Of a DNA stretch of 64,000 bases, positions 30,222 to 40,353 are shown one piece after another. Source of the stretch: Pseudolabrys sp. (GTDB lineage Bacteria > Pseudomonadota > Alphaproteobacteria > Rhizobiales > Xanthobacteraceae); assembly GCA_022843325.1 (NCBI GenBank), contig JALHNV010000005.1, positions 27,158-91,157 on the forward strand, in the 5' to 3' direction. The first letter of the stretch is position 1, and every line of letters starts with the position of its first letter. The notes under the pieces were generated by a model. It searched no databases, was not told where the DNA came from, and worked only from the letters and a program-made list of their open reading frames with translations. The translations under genes were made by a program, and so were the position numbers.

Positions 30222-31187
30222 ATGAGGAAGATACTCGCGGCGAGCATTATGGCGGTGATGCCGGTGCTGATGGCGGCGCCGGCCGCGGCGCAGAAATATC
30301 CGGAGCGGACCGTGCGCATGATCGTACCGTTCGGCGCCGGCGGACCGGCGGATGTGTTTGCCCGTATCGTCGCGCAGCATCTTTCGGAAGAAACCAAGCA
30401 GCCCTTTGTGATCGAGAACCGGCCCGGCGCCGGCGCGGTGATCGGCACCGATGCGGTCGCCAAGTCGACGCCCGACGGCTACACGCTGCTGGTCATGTCG
30501 AACACGCACACCACCAATGAATCGCTGCTGCCCAACAAACCCTACGATCTGATGCGCGACTTCGTGCCGGTGGCGACGCTCAATTATTCCGACCTGATCA
30601 TGGTGGTGCACCCGTCGGTGCCGGCCAATACGGTGGCCGAATTCGTCGCGCTGGCGAAGAAGGACCCCGGCAAGCTGAATTATGCCTCGTCGGGTCCGGG
30701 CACGCCGTACCACATGGCGGGCGAGCTGTTCAAAGCCATGAGCGGCACCGATATCGTCCACATCCCGCACAAAGCCTCAGGCGACGCGCGCAACAGCGTG
30801 CTGTCCGGTAACGTGCAGATGATGTTCGATGCGGTTACGACCATGACCGAACTGGCCAAGAGCGGCAAGGTGAAGGCGCTCGGCACCACCGGCGTCAAGC
30901 GCACGCCGCTGACGCCCGACATGCCGGCGGTGGCCGAGACCGTGTCCGGTTACGAGGCCACCATCTGGCTTGGCGTCATGGCGCCGAAGGGCACGCCGCA
31001 GGAGGTCATCACGTTCCTGAATGGGGCCATCAACAAGGTCATCAACAGTGCGGCGGTGAAGGAAGCCTGGCTCAAGCAAGGCGCCATCCCGATGACCCAG
31101 ACGCCGGCCGAATTCGAGGCCTACCTGAAGAAGGACATCGAGAAGTGGGCCGGCGTGGTCAAGGCATCCGGCGCCAAGGTTCAGTAG
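30222..31187 (+). CDS. Bug-family (tripartite tricarboxylate transporter) substrate-binding protein
   Basis: YPERTVRMIVPFGAGGPADVFARIVAQHL, FVIENRPGAGAVIGTDAVAKSTPDGYTLL. Confidence 0.93.
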   Translation: MRKILAASIMAVMPVLMAAPAAAQKYPERTVRMIVPFGAGGPADVFARIVAQHLSEETKQPFVIENRPGAGAVIGTDAVAKSTPDGYTLLVMSNTHTTNESLLPNKPYDLMRDFVPVATLNYSDLIMVVHPSVPANTVAEFVALAKKDPGKLNYASSGPGTPYHMAGELFKAMSGTDIVHIPHKASGDARNSVLSGNVQMMFDAVTTMTELAKSGKVKALGTTGVKRTPLTPDMPAVAETVSGYEATIWLGVMAPKGTPQEVITFLNGAINKVINSAAVKEAWLKQGAIPMTQTPAEFEAYLKKDIEKWAGVVKASGAKVQ

Positions 31188-31214
31188 CCCAGGCGTGGGC
31201 GCATCGGTGAGGAC

Positions 31215-32027
31215 ATGGGTACAACGCCACTGATGCGCCTTGTGTTGATCGCCGCCGGGATCGCCGCCTGTTCTTTGGCGGCGGTCGCGGGGCTTGAGCG
31301 GCTGGCGCTCGACCAGCGTGCCGTCGAGCGGCGCGCGCTTCTCCAGCGGCACATGGAACTGAGCCTCGGCGCACTGGCGCCGGGGTCCGCACTCTCCTGT
31401 CTCGACGGTGCTGCCGGCGAGGCGATTGAGCAGGCCTGCGAGAAGGCCGTGTTTGCCTCGGCGCCAAGCGCGGCCGCCGCGGTCCAATATACGGGCGCGC
31501 GCCTGGCGCTGCTGGCGGACGCCGCACGCTTCGCGCCGGATAACGACCCGCCGTTCGGCATCGCCTTCGCCGCCAGCCGCCGCGCCATCGAACTCGATCG
31601 CTTCGGTATCGCCGCCCATGTGCTGGCGATCCGCGACGGCTGCACGCCGGAGCGCTGCGCTGGCTATGCACTGGTGCGCGACAGCGGCGTGCTGAAGGCC
31701 AACATGCGCAACCGGCTGTTCGAGCAATATACCGCCCGCCATGCCGAGAGCTGGAATAGGCCGGCTGGGCCGCCGGTCGCCCAGCAACCGCCGCAGACCT
31801 CCGAAGTCGACACGGCGCCGGTGGCAGCGATCGCCGAACCGCCCGCTATGGCGCGCGCCGCGACCGGCCAGAACAACCTGCCGCGCACGGTGATCCCGCC
31901 GGTCAGCATCATGGATACCGAGCCGCAGCTGGCAGCGGTGGGCGAGGTGGCCACCGGCGCCGTTGCCCCGGCCACCGACGCCGGCACGCCGTTGCCGCCC
32001 AGACGACCGCCACCGGCGGTGCGGTAG
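31215..32027 (+). CDS. exported/anchored protein of unknown function
   Basis: N-terminal hydrophobic segment; Pro-rich C-terminus. Confidence 0.65.
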   Translation: MGTTPLMRLVLIAAGIAACSLAAVAGLERLALDQRAVERRALLQRHMELSLGALAPGSALSCLDGAAGEAIEQACEKAVFASAPSAAAAVQYTGARLALLADAARFAPDNDPPFGIAFAASRRAIELDRFGIAAHVLAIRDGCTPERCAGYALVRDSGVLKANMRNRLFEQYTARHAESWNRPAGPPVAQQPPQTSEVDTAPVAAIAEPPAMARAATGQNNLPRTVIPPVSIMDTEPQLAAVGEVATGAVAPATDAGTPLPPRRPPPAVR

Positions 32028-32035
32028 GCATGCCC

Positions 32036-32122
32036 GTTCGTCCCCGCGCAAGCGGGGACCCAGGGCCCATTGTTGAAGCATGAGATTGTGGCTCTGGATT
32101 CCCGCTTGCGCGGGAATGAGCG
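32036..32122. repeat. REP-like palindromic intergenic element, related to 9311-9400
   Basis: TCCCCGCGCAAGCGGGGACCCAGGG ... CTGGATTCCCGCTTGCGCGGGAATGAGCGG. Confidence 0.75.
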
Positions 32123-32208
32123 GTGAGTGCGGTTGTGCGCACGCCAGAATAAAGATCGACGCTGCGCGGCCTTCCTCTACTATCCCGGCGCAACGAATGG
32201 GCCCGACG

Positions 32209-34179
32209 ATGTTCTCCTCCGTGCTGATCGCCAACCGCGGCGAGATCGCTTGCCGCATTGCCCGCACCGCGCGGCGGCTCGGTCTGCGCACCATCGCGGT
32301 CTATTCCGACGCCGACGCGCAGTCGCTGCATGTGCGGATGTGCGATACGGCGCACCGCGTGGGGCCGGCGCCGGCGTCCGAGAGCTATTTGCGCATCGAC
32401 GCGCTGATCGACGCGGCGAAGGCGTCCGGCGCCGACTGCATCCACCCGGGTTATGGCTTCCTGTCCGAAAACGCCGGCTTTGCCGAGGCCTGCCGCGATG
32501 CCGGCATTGTCTTTGTCGGCCCGCCGGCCGACGCCATCCGCGCCATGGGCCTGAAGGACCGCGCCAAGGCGTTGATGGAAAAGGCCGGCGTGCCGGTGGT
32601 ACCGGGCTTCCACGGTGACATGCAGGACCCGACCTTTCTCAAGCGCAAGGCGTTCGAGATCGGCTATCCGGTGCTGATCAAGGCGGTGGCCGGCGGCGGC
32701 GGCAAGGGCATGCGAAAAGTCGAGCGCCACGCCGATTTCGACACCGCGCTGGAGGCGGCGAAGCGGGAGGCGACGTCGGCGTTCGGCGACGCGCGCGTGC
32801 TGATCGAGAAATACGTTGGCAGTCCGCGCCACATCGAGATGCAGGTATTCGCCGACAGGCATGGCAACGTAATCCATCTCAACGAGCGCGACTGCACGCT
32901 GCAACGCCGCCACCAGAAGGTCATCGAGGAGGCCCCCGCGCCGGGCCTGAGCGCGGACCTGCGCGCCCGCATGGGGCAGGCTGCCGTCGCCGCCGCCAAG
33001 GCCGTCGGTTACGAAGGCGCGGGTACTGTCGAGTTCATCGCCGACGGCGCGCGCGGGCTGAAAGCCGACGGTTTCTGGTTCATGGAAATGAACACGCGCC
33101 TCCAGGTCGAGCATCCGGTCACCGAAGCGGTGACCGGGCTCGATCTGGTCGAATGGCAATTCCGCATCTCCGCCGGCGAGGCTTTGCCGCTGGCGCAAAA
33201 CGAGGTGCGGCTCGACGGTCACGCCGCCGAGGCCAGGCTGTATGCGGAGGATCCCGAGCGCGGCTTTCTGCCGTCGACCGGCCGCCTGATCGCGTTGCAG
33301 TTTCCGGCAGGCGAGGGCCTGCGCATCGACAGCGGTGTCGAGGCCGGCGATACGGTGACGCCGTTCTACGATCCGATGATCGCCAAGCTGATCGCGCATG
33401 GTGCGACCCGCGGCGAGGCGCTCGACCGGCTGGCCGATGCGCTGGACGCAACGGTGGTGATCGGGCCGCGCAGCAATGCCGGCTTTCTCAGCCGCCTGTG
33501 CCGCGCCTCGGGCTTTCGCGACGGCGAATTCGATACCGGCTTCATCGACGGCCATTTGGCGGAGTTGGGCGCAGAGCCGCTGGGGCTTGATGCCGCCGCG
33601 GCGGCGGCCGGCGTGGCCGGGTTGCTGCACCGTGAAGCTGCGCGCCTTGCCGCCGCGGAGGGTGAACCGGCCGCGCTGTCGTCGCCGTGGGACGCTACCG
33701 ACGCGTTCCAGTTGTCCGGTGCGCGCCGCGTGACGGTGCCGGTGCTGGCCGACGGCGAAAATGTCGTGGCGGAAGTCGCGTATCGGCCGGCGGGGCCCGA
33801 GGTGACCGTCGGTGGCGCTGTGGCGGCGCCGGATGCGGTGACGGTCGTGGACGGCGCGGCGGTCTATGTGCTGCGGCAGGGCCGGCAGACCAGAGTGGTG
33901 CTGCGCGATCTGGCCCTCGACGCATCTGGGGACGCCGGGGCGGGCGGCCTTGTGCGGGCGCCCATGCATGGCAAGGTGCTCGCCATTCTGGTGGAAAAGG
34001 GCGACCGGGTGACGCGTGGCCAACGTCTCGCCATCATCGAGGCCATGAAGATGGAGCACACGCTGGTGGCGCCGCTCGATGGCCTCGTGGCCGAGGTGGC
34101 CGTCGCTGCCGAGGCGCAGCTGGCCGAGGGGGCCCGGGTGATGGTGATCGAAGCTGTGGATGCCCCGTCCGAAAAGTAA
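32209..34179 (+). CDS. mccA: methylcrotonyl-CoA carboxylase alpha subunit (biotin carboxylase plus biotinyl domain)
   Basis: MFSSVLIANRGEIACRIARTARRLGLRTIAVYSDAD, AGGGGKGMRKV, EMNTRLQVEHPVTE, C-terminal IIEAMKMEHTL biotinylation site. Confidence 0.92.
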   Translation: MFSSVLIANRGEIACRIARTARRLGLRTIAVYSDADAQSLHVRMCDTAHRVGPAPASESYLRIDALIDAAKASGADCIHPGYGFLSENAGFAEACRDAGIVFVGPPADAIRAMGLKDRAKALMEKAGVPVVPGFHGDMQDPTFLKRKAFEIGYPVLIKAVAGGGGKGMRKVERHADFDTALEAAKREATSAFGDARVLIEKYVGSPRHIEMQVFADRHGNVIHLNERDCTLQRRHQKVIEEAPAPGLSADLRARMGQAAVAAAKAVGYEGAGTVEFIADGARGLKADGFWFMEMNTRLQVEHPVTEAVTGLDLVEWQFRISAGEALPLAQNEVRLDGHAAEARLYAEDPERGFLPSTGRLIALQFPAGEGLRIDSGVEAGDTVTPFYDPMIAKLIAHGATRGEALDRLADALDATVVIGPRSNAGFLSRLCRASGFRDGEFDTGFIDGHLAELGAEPLGLDAAAAAAGVAGLLHREAARLAAAEGEPAALSSPWDATDAFQLSGARRVTVPVLADGENVVAEVAYRPAGPEVTVGGAVAAPDAVTVVDGAAVYVLRQGRQTRVVLRDLALDASGDAGAGGLVRAPMHGKVLAILVEKGDRVTRGQRLAIIEAMKMEHTLVAPLDGLVAEVAVAAEAQLAEGARVMVIEAVDAPSEK

Positions 34180-34193
34180 GTTGGAAGTCCGTA

Positions 34194-34631
34194 ATGCCGC
34201 TTCATCTCATCAAGCTCTGCGTTGGCTGTGACTCGGTCGCCGATCTGGAAGACTGGATCAAGCAGAAGCTGAAAGAGAAAAAGTCCAAGGGTCAGAAGCC
34301 CGAGCACATCCACACCACGCGGATGGTGCCGAAGCGCGCCGAGGAACTGACCGATGGCGGTTCCCTGTACTGGGTGATCAAGGGTCAGGTGACCTGCCGA
34401 GAGCGCATTCTCGACATCCGGCCGTTCACCGACAAGGATGGTATCGGCCGCTGCCGCGTGGTGATGGACGGCAAGCTGGTGCTGGTCGAGCCGCGGCCGC
34501 GGTCGGCATTTCAGGGCTGGCGCTATCTCGAGCCGAAGGAAGCGCCGCGCGATCTGGCCCGTGCAGCGCCCGGCGCTGCCGCCATGCCCGAACAGATGCG
34601 GCGGGATTTGCGGGAACTGGGGCTGCTGTGA
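34194..34631 (+). CDS. DUF1489-family protein
   Basis: PLHLIKLCVGCDSVADLEDW, HTTRMVPKRAEEL.GGSLYWVIKGQVTCRERILDI. Confidence 0.87.
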   Translation: MPLHLIKLCVGCDSVADLEDWIKQKLKEKKSKGQKPEHIHTTRMVPKRAEELTDGGSLYWVIKGQVTCRERILDIRPFTDKDGIGRCRVVMDGKLVLVEPRPRSAFQGWRYLEPKEAPRDLARAAPGAAAMPEQMRRDLRELGLL

Positions 34632-34678
34632 GCTGACGGCGTCGGTGCCGCGCCCGTCACACGCCGCGCCCGACCTTG

Positions 34679-34875
34679 AGCCGGGCATCCACGTTTTACT
34701 TTCAACGCCAAGCAAGACGTGGATGGCCGGGACAAGCCCGGCCATGACGACACAGGGGGTGTTGCTACAGGCTGGATGCCCGCGTCCGCGGGCATGAGCG
34801 GAAGATGTTGCGGCGCGTGCCAGGTATTCTGCGTCATGCCCGGCCTTGTGCCGGGCATCCACGACTTTCTTGGTC
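34679..34875. repeat. mosaic of REP-like hairpins (GGATGCCCG/CGGGCATGA type)
   Basis: CCGGGCATCCACG...CGTGGATGGCCGGGACAAGCCCGGCCATGACG; CTGGATGCCCGCGTCCGCGGGCATGAGCGG; CGTCATGCCCGGCCTTGTGCCGGGCATCCACG. Confidence 0.75.
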
Positions 34876-34895
34876 AACGTCCGCAAGCGCGAGCG

Positions 34896-35750
34896 CTACA
34901 CCGCCAGATTATCGATCAGCCGCGTCTTGCCGATCTTGGCCGCCACCAGCAGCCGGATCGGGCCGTCGTTGCGAGACGTGACGGGGGCCAGCGTCAGCGC
35001 GTGGCGGGCCTCGAGATAATCGAGCGCGAAGCCGGCTTTGGCGATTTCCTTGCGGCCGGCGGCAATCACGGCGCCAACCGGCTCTTTGGCCCTGATGCCA
35101 GTGGCGCAGGCCCTCAACACCCGGTGCAGCACCGGCGCCGCGGCGCGCTCCGGCGCCGATAGATAGACGTTGCGCGAAGACAGCGCCAAACCATCCTTTT
35201 CACGCACCGTCGGCACACCGATGACTTTCACCGGCAGATCGAGGTCGCTCGCCATCTGCGTCACCACGCGAAGCTGCTGGTAGTCCTTCTGCCCGAACAG
35301 CGCCACGTCCGGCATGGCCTGGGTGAACAGCTTGGCTACGACGGTACAGACACCGCCGAAGAAATGCGGGCGGAATTTATCTTCGAGGCCGGCGAGTGCC
35401 GCGCCTTCCGGCGCGATCCGGGTGGCGAAGCCGTCCGGATACATCACCGCCGGCGGCGGCGCCCAGACCAGTTCGACCTGTTCTTCTGCGAGAGCTTTAA
35501 GGTCGGTGTCGAAGGTGCGCGGATAGCTGCCGAAATCTTCGTGCGGTGCGAACTGCGCCGGGTTGACGAAGATCGATACCACCACGCGCTCGGCGCGCCG
35601 CCGGGCGGCGCGCACCAGCGCCACATGGCCACGGTGAAGTGCTCCCATGGTCGGCACCAGGGCGATGCGTTCGCCTTGGTCCCGATAGGCCTGAATGCTG
35701 CGCCGGAGCGTGGAAATCGTGCGCGCAACGGTCGGGCGGTTTGTCATCAT
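34896..35750 (-). CDS. panC: pantoate--beta-alanine ligase
   Basis: [70 protein letters not shown]. Confidence 0.95.
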   Translation of the reverse strand: MMTNRPTVARTISTLRRSIQAYRDQGERIALVPTMGALHRGHVALVRAARRRAERVVVSIFVNPAQFAPHEDFGSYPRTFDTDLKALAEEQVELVWAPPPAVMYPDGFATRIAPEGAALAGLEDKFRPHFFGGVCTVVAKLFTQAMPDVALFGQKDYQQLRVVTQMASDLDLPVKVIGVPTVREKDGLALSSRNVYLSAPERAAAPVLHRVLRACATGIRAKEPVGAVIAAGRKEIAKAGFALDYLEARHALTLAPVTSRNDGPIRLLVAAKIGKTRLIDNLAV

Positions 35751-35910
35751 TGCGCTCCCGAATTGTGGGTGGTCCAGTTCCTGTGCTGGAACCTGCCAAG
35801 GCATTAGCAGGTGACGGAAGATGCGGCCACGTGGATTAATGGTAAAAACGCGATAAACTTGACTAAAGCACCGCAGAACATTGAGAATTGCCGGATTAAA
35901 GGGCGCGTCA

Positions 35911-36828
35911 ATGTTGGTTCAGCCGATCCAGGAGTCCCCGCAGTCTGCGCACGTCGTCGTGCTGGGCAACGAGAAGGGCGGTTCGGGCAAATCCACCACG
36001 GCCTTGCACATCGCCGTGGCGCTGATGAAGGCCGGCCAGCGCGTCGCCACAATCGATCTCGATTCGCGTCAGCAGAGCTTCACACATTACGTCGAGAACC
36101 GCCGCGCCTGGGCCGAGCGTGCCCGCCTCAAGCTCGAGCTGCCGACGCACTATTGCGTCGCCCGCGCCGACGGCAATTCGGTCGAGGCCAATGAGGCGCA
36201 GGAGTTCTCGAACTTCTCCAAGGCGATCGCCCGGATCGAGCATACGCACGACGTGGTCGTGATCGATACGCCCGGCAACGATACCTACCTGATGCGGCTG
36301 GCTCATTCGATGGCCGACACCCTGGTGACGCCGTTGAACGACAGCTTTGTCGACTTCGACGTGCTGGCCACGCTCGACCAGACCAATTTTACCGTTACTG
36401 GCGAGAGCCACTATGCGGAAATGGTGCGCGAGGCGCGGCGCCAGCGCCGGCTGGTCGATGGCCGCGTCACCGACTGGATCGTGGTCCGCAACCGTCTCGC
36501 CACGCTGGGCTCGCGCAACAAGCGGCTGGTCGGCGAGGGCATCAATCAGCTGGCCAAACGGATGGGCTTTCGCAGTGTCGATGGATTCGCCGAACGTGTC
36601 GTCTATCGCGAATTCTTCCCGCGCGGCCTGACCGCGCTCGACGATCTCGATGAAATCACCCTCGGCACGCGGCCGAGCATGTCGCATATTACAGCCCGCG
36701 AAGAAGTGATCTCGCTGCTCAATGCACTCCACCTGCCGCTGTCCGAAAACGGCCGCCGCCGCGCCAGCGCCCGCGCCGAGTGGTATTCGGTGATGGACCA
36801 GCCGCTCCAGGTCCACGACGTCATCTGA
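35911..36828 (+). CDS. mipZ: cell-division positioning ATPase MipZ
   Basis: [85 protein letters not shown]. Confidence 0.93.
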   Translation: MLVQPIQESPQSAHVVVLGNEKGGSGKSTTALHIAVALMKAGQRVATIDLDSRQQSFTHYVENRRAWAERARLKLELPTHYCVARADGNSVEANEAQEFSNFSKAIARIEHTHDVVVIDTPGNDTYLMRLAHSMADTLVTPLNDSFVDFDVLATLDQTNFTVTGESHYAEMVREARRQRRLVDGRVTDWIVVRNRLATLGSRNKRLVGEGINQLAKRMGFRSVDGFAERVVYREFFPRGLTALDDLDEITLGTRPSMSHITAREEVISLLNALHLPLSENGRRRASARAEWYSVMDQPLQVHDVI

Positions 36829-36929
36829 ATTCCTGCCGCCATTGCACCTTTTGCCGCACATCGCCATGTGAGCCGGATGCGCCCGCGGCGCGTTGAATCG
36901 GTGTAGACTGGGGCGATGAGAGCGATGTC

Positions 36930-37661
36930 ATGAGCAAGGACCGAACCCGCCAGACCCCGGCGCCCACCACCGCGGGCTCGGAACCGGCGTCGCGGACAGA
37001 GATCGACGCGTTTCTGGCCAAGGTACGCGCGCTGGGCCCAGCACCGACGGCGGGCCGGCGCGGCCGGTTGATCTTTGCTCTCGACGCCACCATGAGCCGG
37101 CAGCCGACCTGGGATTCCGCCTGCGCGTTGCAGGCCGACATGTTCCGCGAAGCCGCGTCGGTCGGCGGGCTCGATATCCAGTTGGTCTATTTCCGCGGCA
37201 TGAACGAGTGCCGCGCCTCAGGCTGGGTGGCCGACAGCGAGAAGCTGGCCGATCTGATGTCGCGCATCGATGTCCGCGGCGGTCACACCCAGATCGGCAA
37301 GGTGCTCAGCCACGCGCGGCAGGAGAGCGCCAAGCAGCGGGCGCAGGCGCTGGTGTTCGTCGGCGACGCCATGGAGGAGAGTATCGACGACCTCTGCGCC
37401 GCCGCAGGCGAACTGGGGCTGCTCGGCGTCCCGGTCTTCATGTTTCAGGAGGGGCACGATCCGGTGGCGGAAAACGCCTACCGCGAGATCGCCCGGCTGA
37501 CCCGGGGCGCCTATTCGCGCTTCGACACCGGCGCCGCCAGCCAGCTCGGCGAACTGCTGCGCGCCGTGGCTGCCTATGCCGCCGGCGGCATCAAGGCGCT
37601 GTCCGACCTCTCGGCGCGCAAGGCGGGCGGCGCACGCCTGCTCCTTGCGCAGATGAAGTAA
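36930..37661 (+). CDS. VWA-like domain protein
   Basis: LIFALDATMSRQPTWDSA...LVFVGDAMEESIDDL; followed at short distance by the DnaJ-domain gene. Confidence 0.82.
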   Translation: MSKDRTRQTPAPTTAGSEPASRTEIDAFLAKVRALGPAPTAGRRGRLIFALDATMSRQPTWDSACALQADMFREAASVGGLDIQLVYFRGMNECRASGWVADSEKLADLMSRIDVRGGHTQIGKVLSHARQESAKQRAQALVFVGDAMEESIDDLCAAAGELGLLGVPVFMFQEGHDPVAENAYREIARLTRGAYSRFDTGAASQLGELLRAVAAYAAGGIKALSDLSARKAGGARLLLAQMK

Positions 37662-37665
37662 GCCG

Positions 37666-38361
37666 ATGCTGGTTTTCGGTTTGGTCGCACTGGTGCTCGG
37701 GCTGTGGGCGTTGCACCTGATCTCCAAGGTCGATGCGAAGCTCGGCGCCCGCGTCCTCAAGGCCGGCGGCGGCATCGCCGCCCTCGGCGTCGGCGTGTTT
37801 CTCGGCCTGCGCGGCAACCTCGGCATGGGCATCATGGTCGGCGCTTTCGGTCTTGGCCTGCTCGGCTGGCTGCCGTTCGGGCCGGCCGGTTTTTCCGCCC
37901 GGTCACAAAAGAGCAGCGGGCAGGCGTCGCGCGTGCGCTCGACCTATTTCGAAATGGAGCTCGACCACGACACCGGCGCCATGCGCGGGCGCATTCTCGC
38001 GGGCCGTCTGCAAGGGGCTGCGCTCGACAAGGTCGACATCGCGACGCTGGTCGAGTTGCTGGGCGACGTCGACGACGAGAGCCGGGCCCTACTGATGGCG
38101 TATCTTGACCGCCGGGATTCCGGCTGGAGTGAATACGCGCAAGGTGACGCGGCAGCGGGGCGGGGCGCCGCGCCCGGGGGCAAAATGTCGGAGCAGGAGG
38201 CCTATCAGATCCTTGGCCTGCAGACCGGCGCGAGCGCCGACGACATCGGCCGCGCGCACCGCGCGATGATGAAAAAATTCCATCCCGATCAGGGAGGGTC
38301 GACCTATCTGGCGGCCCGCATTAACGAGGCCAAGGAAATTCTTCTTCGTCGCCATCGCTGA
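37666..38361 (+). CDS. membrane-anchored DnaJ-domain protein
   Basis: N-terminal TM; C-terminal EQEAYQILGLQTGASADDIGRAHRAMMKKFHPDQGGSTYLAARINEAKEIL. Confidence 0.9.
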   Translation: MLVFGLVALVLGLWALHLISKVDAKLGARVLKAGGGIAALGVGVFLGLRGNLGMGIMVGAFGLGLLGWLPFGPAGFSARSQKSSGQASRVRSTYFEMELDHDTGAMRGRILAGRLQGAALDKVDIATLVELLGDVDDESRALLMAYLDRRDSGWSEYAQGDAAAGRGAAPGGKMSEQEAYQILGLQTGASADDIGRAHRAMMKKFHPDQGGSTYLAARINEAKEILLRRHR

Positions 38362-38484
38362 GATACTCCTGACGCAACAATACCGTCAGCGGCTCCTGGC
38401 GTTCGACGCAGTCCTGTTATCGGCGGTTTCTTGTTTTGGTTTTTTTGTATTTTTTTGGTGTCTTCGCGCACCTTCAGGCGCGCG

Positions 38485-40086
38485 CTAGTTACTCCGCAGC
38501 ATCATGCAAGGGATGTCGCTGCGCTTGAGATTCTTGCAGGCGTTTTCGGCCTGATCCTTATCGATGCCGGCAAAACGAGCGCGGAAGAGCGACTTCGGGC
38601 CTTTCGCGATTTTTTCGGTAAAGGGGCTGGCGTCGCCAAGCTGGGCCTTGGCCTTGTCCTTCGCCTCGACCAGCCGCTCCTTGGCGGCGTTTTCCTCGTC
38701 AAACGCGCCGACCTGGATCATCCAGCCGCCGCGCGGGCGAGCAGCAAGTTCTGCCGTGGCTGCCGGGAGCGGGACCTGACCGCCGGCCGAAGCGACCTGA
38801 GCTGAAGCAACCTGAGGCGGCTTGGCCGGCAGGACGCCCAACACGCCGGGGGCAGCGCCCGGCGGTGGCGGCGGCAGATCGTTCTTCACGGTGGCGACCG
38901 TGGTGACGCTGGATGTGGTGCCGGCCGGCGCCCGGACCAGCCGGCGGTTATCCGGCGGCAGCGGCGACAGGGAAGCGGTGCTCACGGTGGCCGGCTGGAC
39001 GGCGACGGTGCGCACGGCAACGGGCTTGATGGGGTCGGTCGAGCCGGGGCTCACGACGGCCGTCGCCGGAGCGGCGATCGGGGCCGGCGTGGGGAGGGGC
39101 GTTGGCATCGCGGCAACCGCCACCTGGGCGGGGCGGGGATCGGCGGCCGGTACCGGCGGGGCCGCGGCGACCTGCACCTTTGCGCCGGTCCAGCCTTCGA
39201 CGACCAGAGGTGCGGTACGTCGGGTCGCGGCAATGTTGACGTTGTTGGCGATCAGGCTGCGCATGCGGGCGTCGCGCGCGGCCGCCGTGCTGCCGCCAAA
39301 CACCGCCGCCACGATATGGCGGTTGCCGCGGCGCACCGAGGTGACGACATTGAACCCCGAGGCGCGGATATAGCCGGTCTTGATGCCGTCGACGCCGTCA
39401 ACGCTGCCAACCAGACGATTGTGGCTGCGAATCGTCTGGCCGCGGAAGACGAAGCTCCTCGTCGAAAAGTAGTGATAGTACTGCGGGAAACGGTCCTGAA
39501 CGGCGCGGCCGAGAACGACCTGATCGCGGGCGGTGGTGATCTGTTCGTCGTCCGGCAGCCCGTGGGGATTGCGGTAGATCGTGTTGTTCATGCCGAGGGC
39601 GCGCGCCTTGGCGTTCATCTGGCGGCTAAAGGCCGGCACGTCGCCGGCGATTGCCTCGGCGATGACGACGGCGACATCGTTCGCCGATTTGGTGACGAGG
39701 GCGCGGATCGCGGTCTCGACCTGGATCGTCTGACCCGGCTTGAGCGCCAGTTTGGACGGCGCCTGGCGGGAGGCATTCAACGACACCGGCATTTCGGTGT
39801 TCAGCTTCATGCGGCCGGAGTCCAACTGCTCGAACAGCAGATAGAGCGTCATGATCTTGGTGAGCGAGGCGGGATGGCGCCGGGTGTCGGCATTGGTTGC
39901 CTGCAAAACCGCGCCGGAATTGACATCGATGACGAGAGACGCATACGGCGGCGTATAGGCCGGAGCAGGGCGTTTGCGCTTGCGGGCGTGGGCGTCAGTG
40001 CTGACGGCGGAGACGACAATGAGGGCCGCGAGACCCAGGGCGCCCCAACGGAGAGTTTGTTGGAAAATGGCTCCCGCACGCGACAT
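38485..40086 (-). CDS. D-alanyl-D-alanine carboxypeptidase (DacD/PBP5-like) with C-terminal SPOR domain
   Basis: HPASLTKIMTLYLLFE (SxxK), VTKSANDVAVVIAE (SxN), GIKTGYIRASG (KTG); WMIQVGAFDEENAAKERLVEAK SPOR. Confidence 0.93.
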   Translation of the reverse strand: MSRAGAIFQQTLRWGALGLAALIVVSAVSTDAHARKRKRPAPAYTPPYASLVIDVNSGAVLQATNADTRRHPASLTKIMTLYLLFEQLDSGRMKLNTEMPVSLNASRQAPSKLALKPGQTIQVETAIRALVTKSANDVAVVIAEAIAGDVPAFSRQMNAKARALGMNNTIYRNPHGLPDDEQITTARDQVVLGRAVQDRFPQYYHYFSTRSFVFRGQTIRSHNRLVGSVDGVDGIKTGYIRASGFNVVTSVRRGNRHIVAAVFGGSTAAARDARMRSLIANNVNIAATRRTAPLVVEGWTGAKVQVAAAPPVPAADPRPAQVAVAAMPTPLPTPAPIAAPATAVVSPGSTDPIKPVAVRTVAVQPATVSTASLSPLPPDNRRLVRAPAGTTSSVTTVATVKNDLPPPPPGAAPGVLGVLPAKPPQVASAQVASAGGQVPLPAATAELAARPRGGWMIQVGAFDEENAAKERLVEAKDKAKAQLGDASPFTEKIAKGPKSLFRARFAGIDKDQAENACKNLKRSDIPCMMLRSN

Positions 40087-40247
40087 CAACTCTCCCAACC
40101 CGCTTAATGGCCGTTCCTACGTCGCCTTTTAGGCGAATTTATAGCGCTTTCACGGCGCTTGCTAAGGGACGGTAGGAGAACACGGTTTACAACTTATTAA
40201 TGCCATGCCCGCAATTTGACGAGATTCTTCGCACTGCAGCAGCTGGC

Positions 40248-40275
40248 TTGACTTTTTTGTGCACTGCAATATAAG
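40248..40275 (+). promoter_or_regulatory. sigma70-like promoter of the phasin gene
   Basis: TTGACT-N16-TATAAG about 80 bp upstream of the ATG; GCACTGCA motifs at 40231 and 40261. Confidence 0.6.
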
Positions 40276-40353
40276 ATTAATCCAGTCCCGCCCTGCCGGG
40301 CTCGGACACTGAGCACATTGGACCCGCAATGGCGGGCCGGGAAAGGTACCACC

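Noticed and set aside
31909-34059. 716-aa minus-strand ORF antisense to mccA
   Set aside because: Third-position GC bias opens the opposite frame; His/Arg/Gln/Asp-rich translation with no motif, while the plus strand encodes a complete biotin carboxylase.
34679-34875. Possible CRISPR array because of repeated GGATGCCCG units
   Set aside because: Units are irregular in spacing and orientation and form REP-type hairpins; no regular spacers and no cas genes.
38362-38484. T-rich tract (ttgttttggtttttttgtatttttttgg) as an unusual signal
   Set aside because: Lies between convergent genes and is most simply part of a terminator region.
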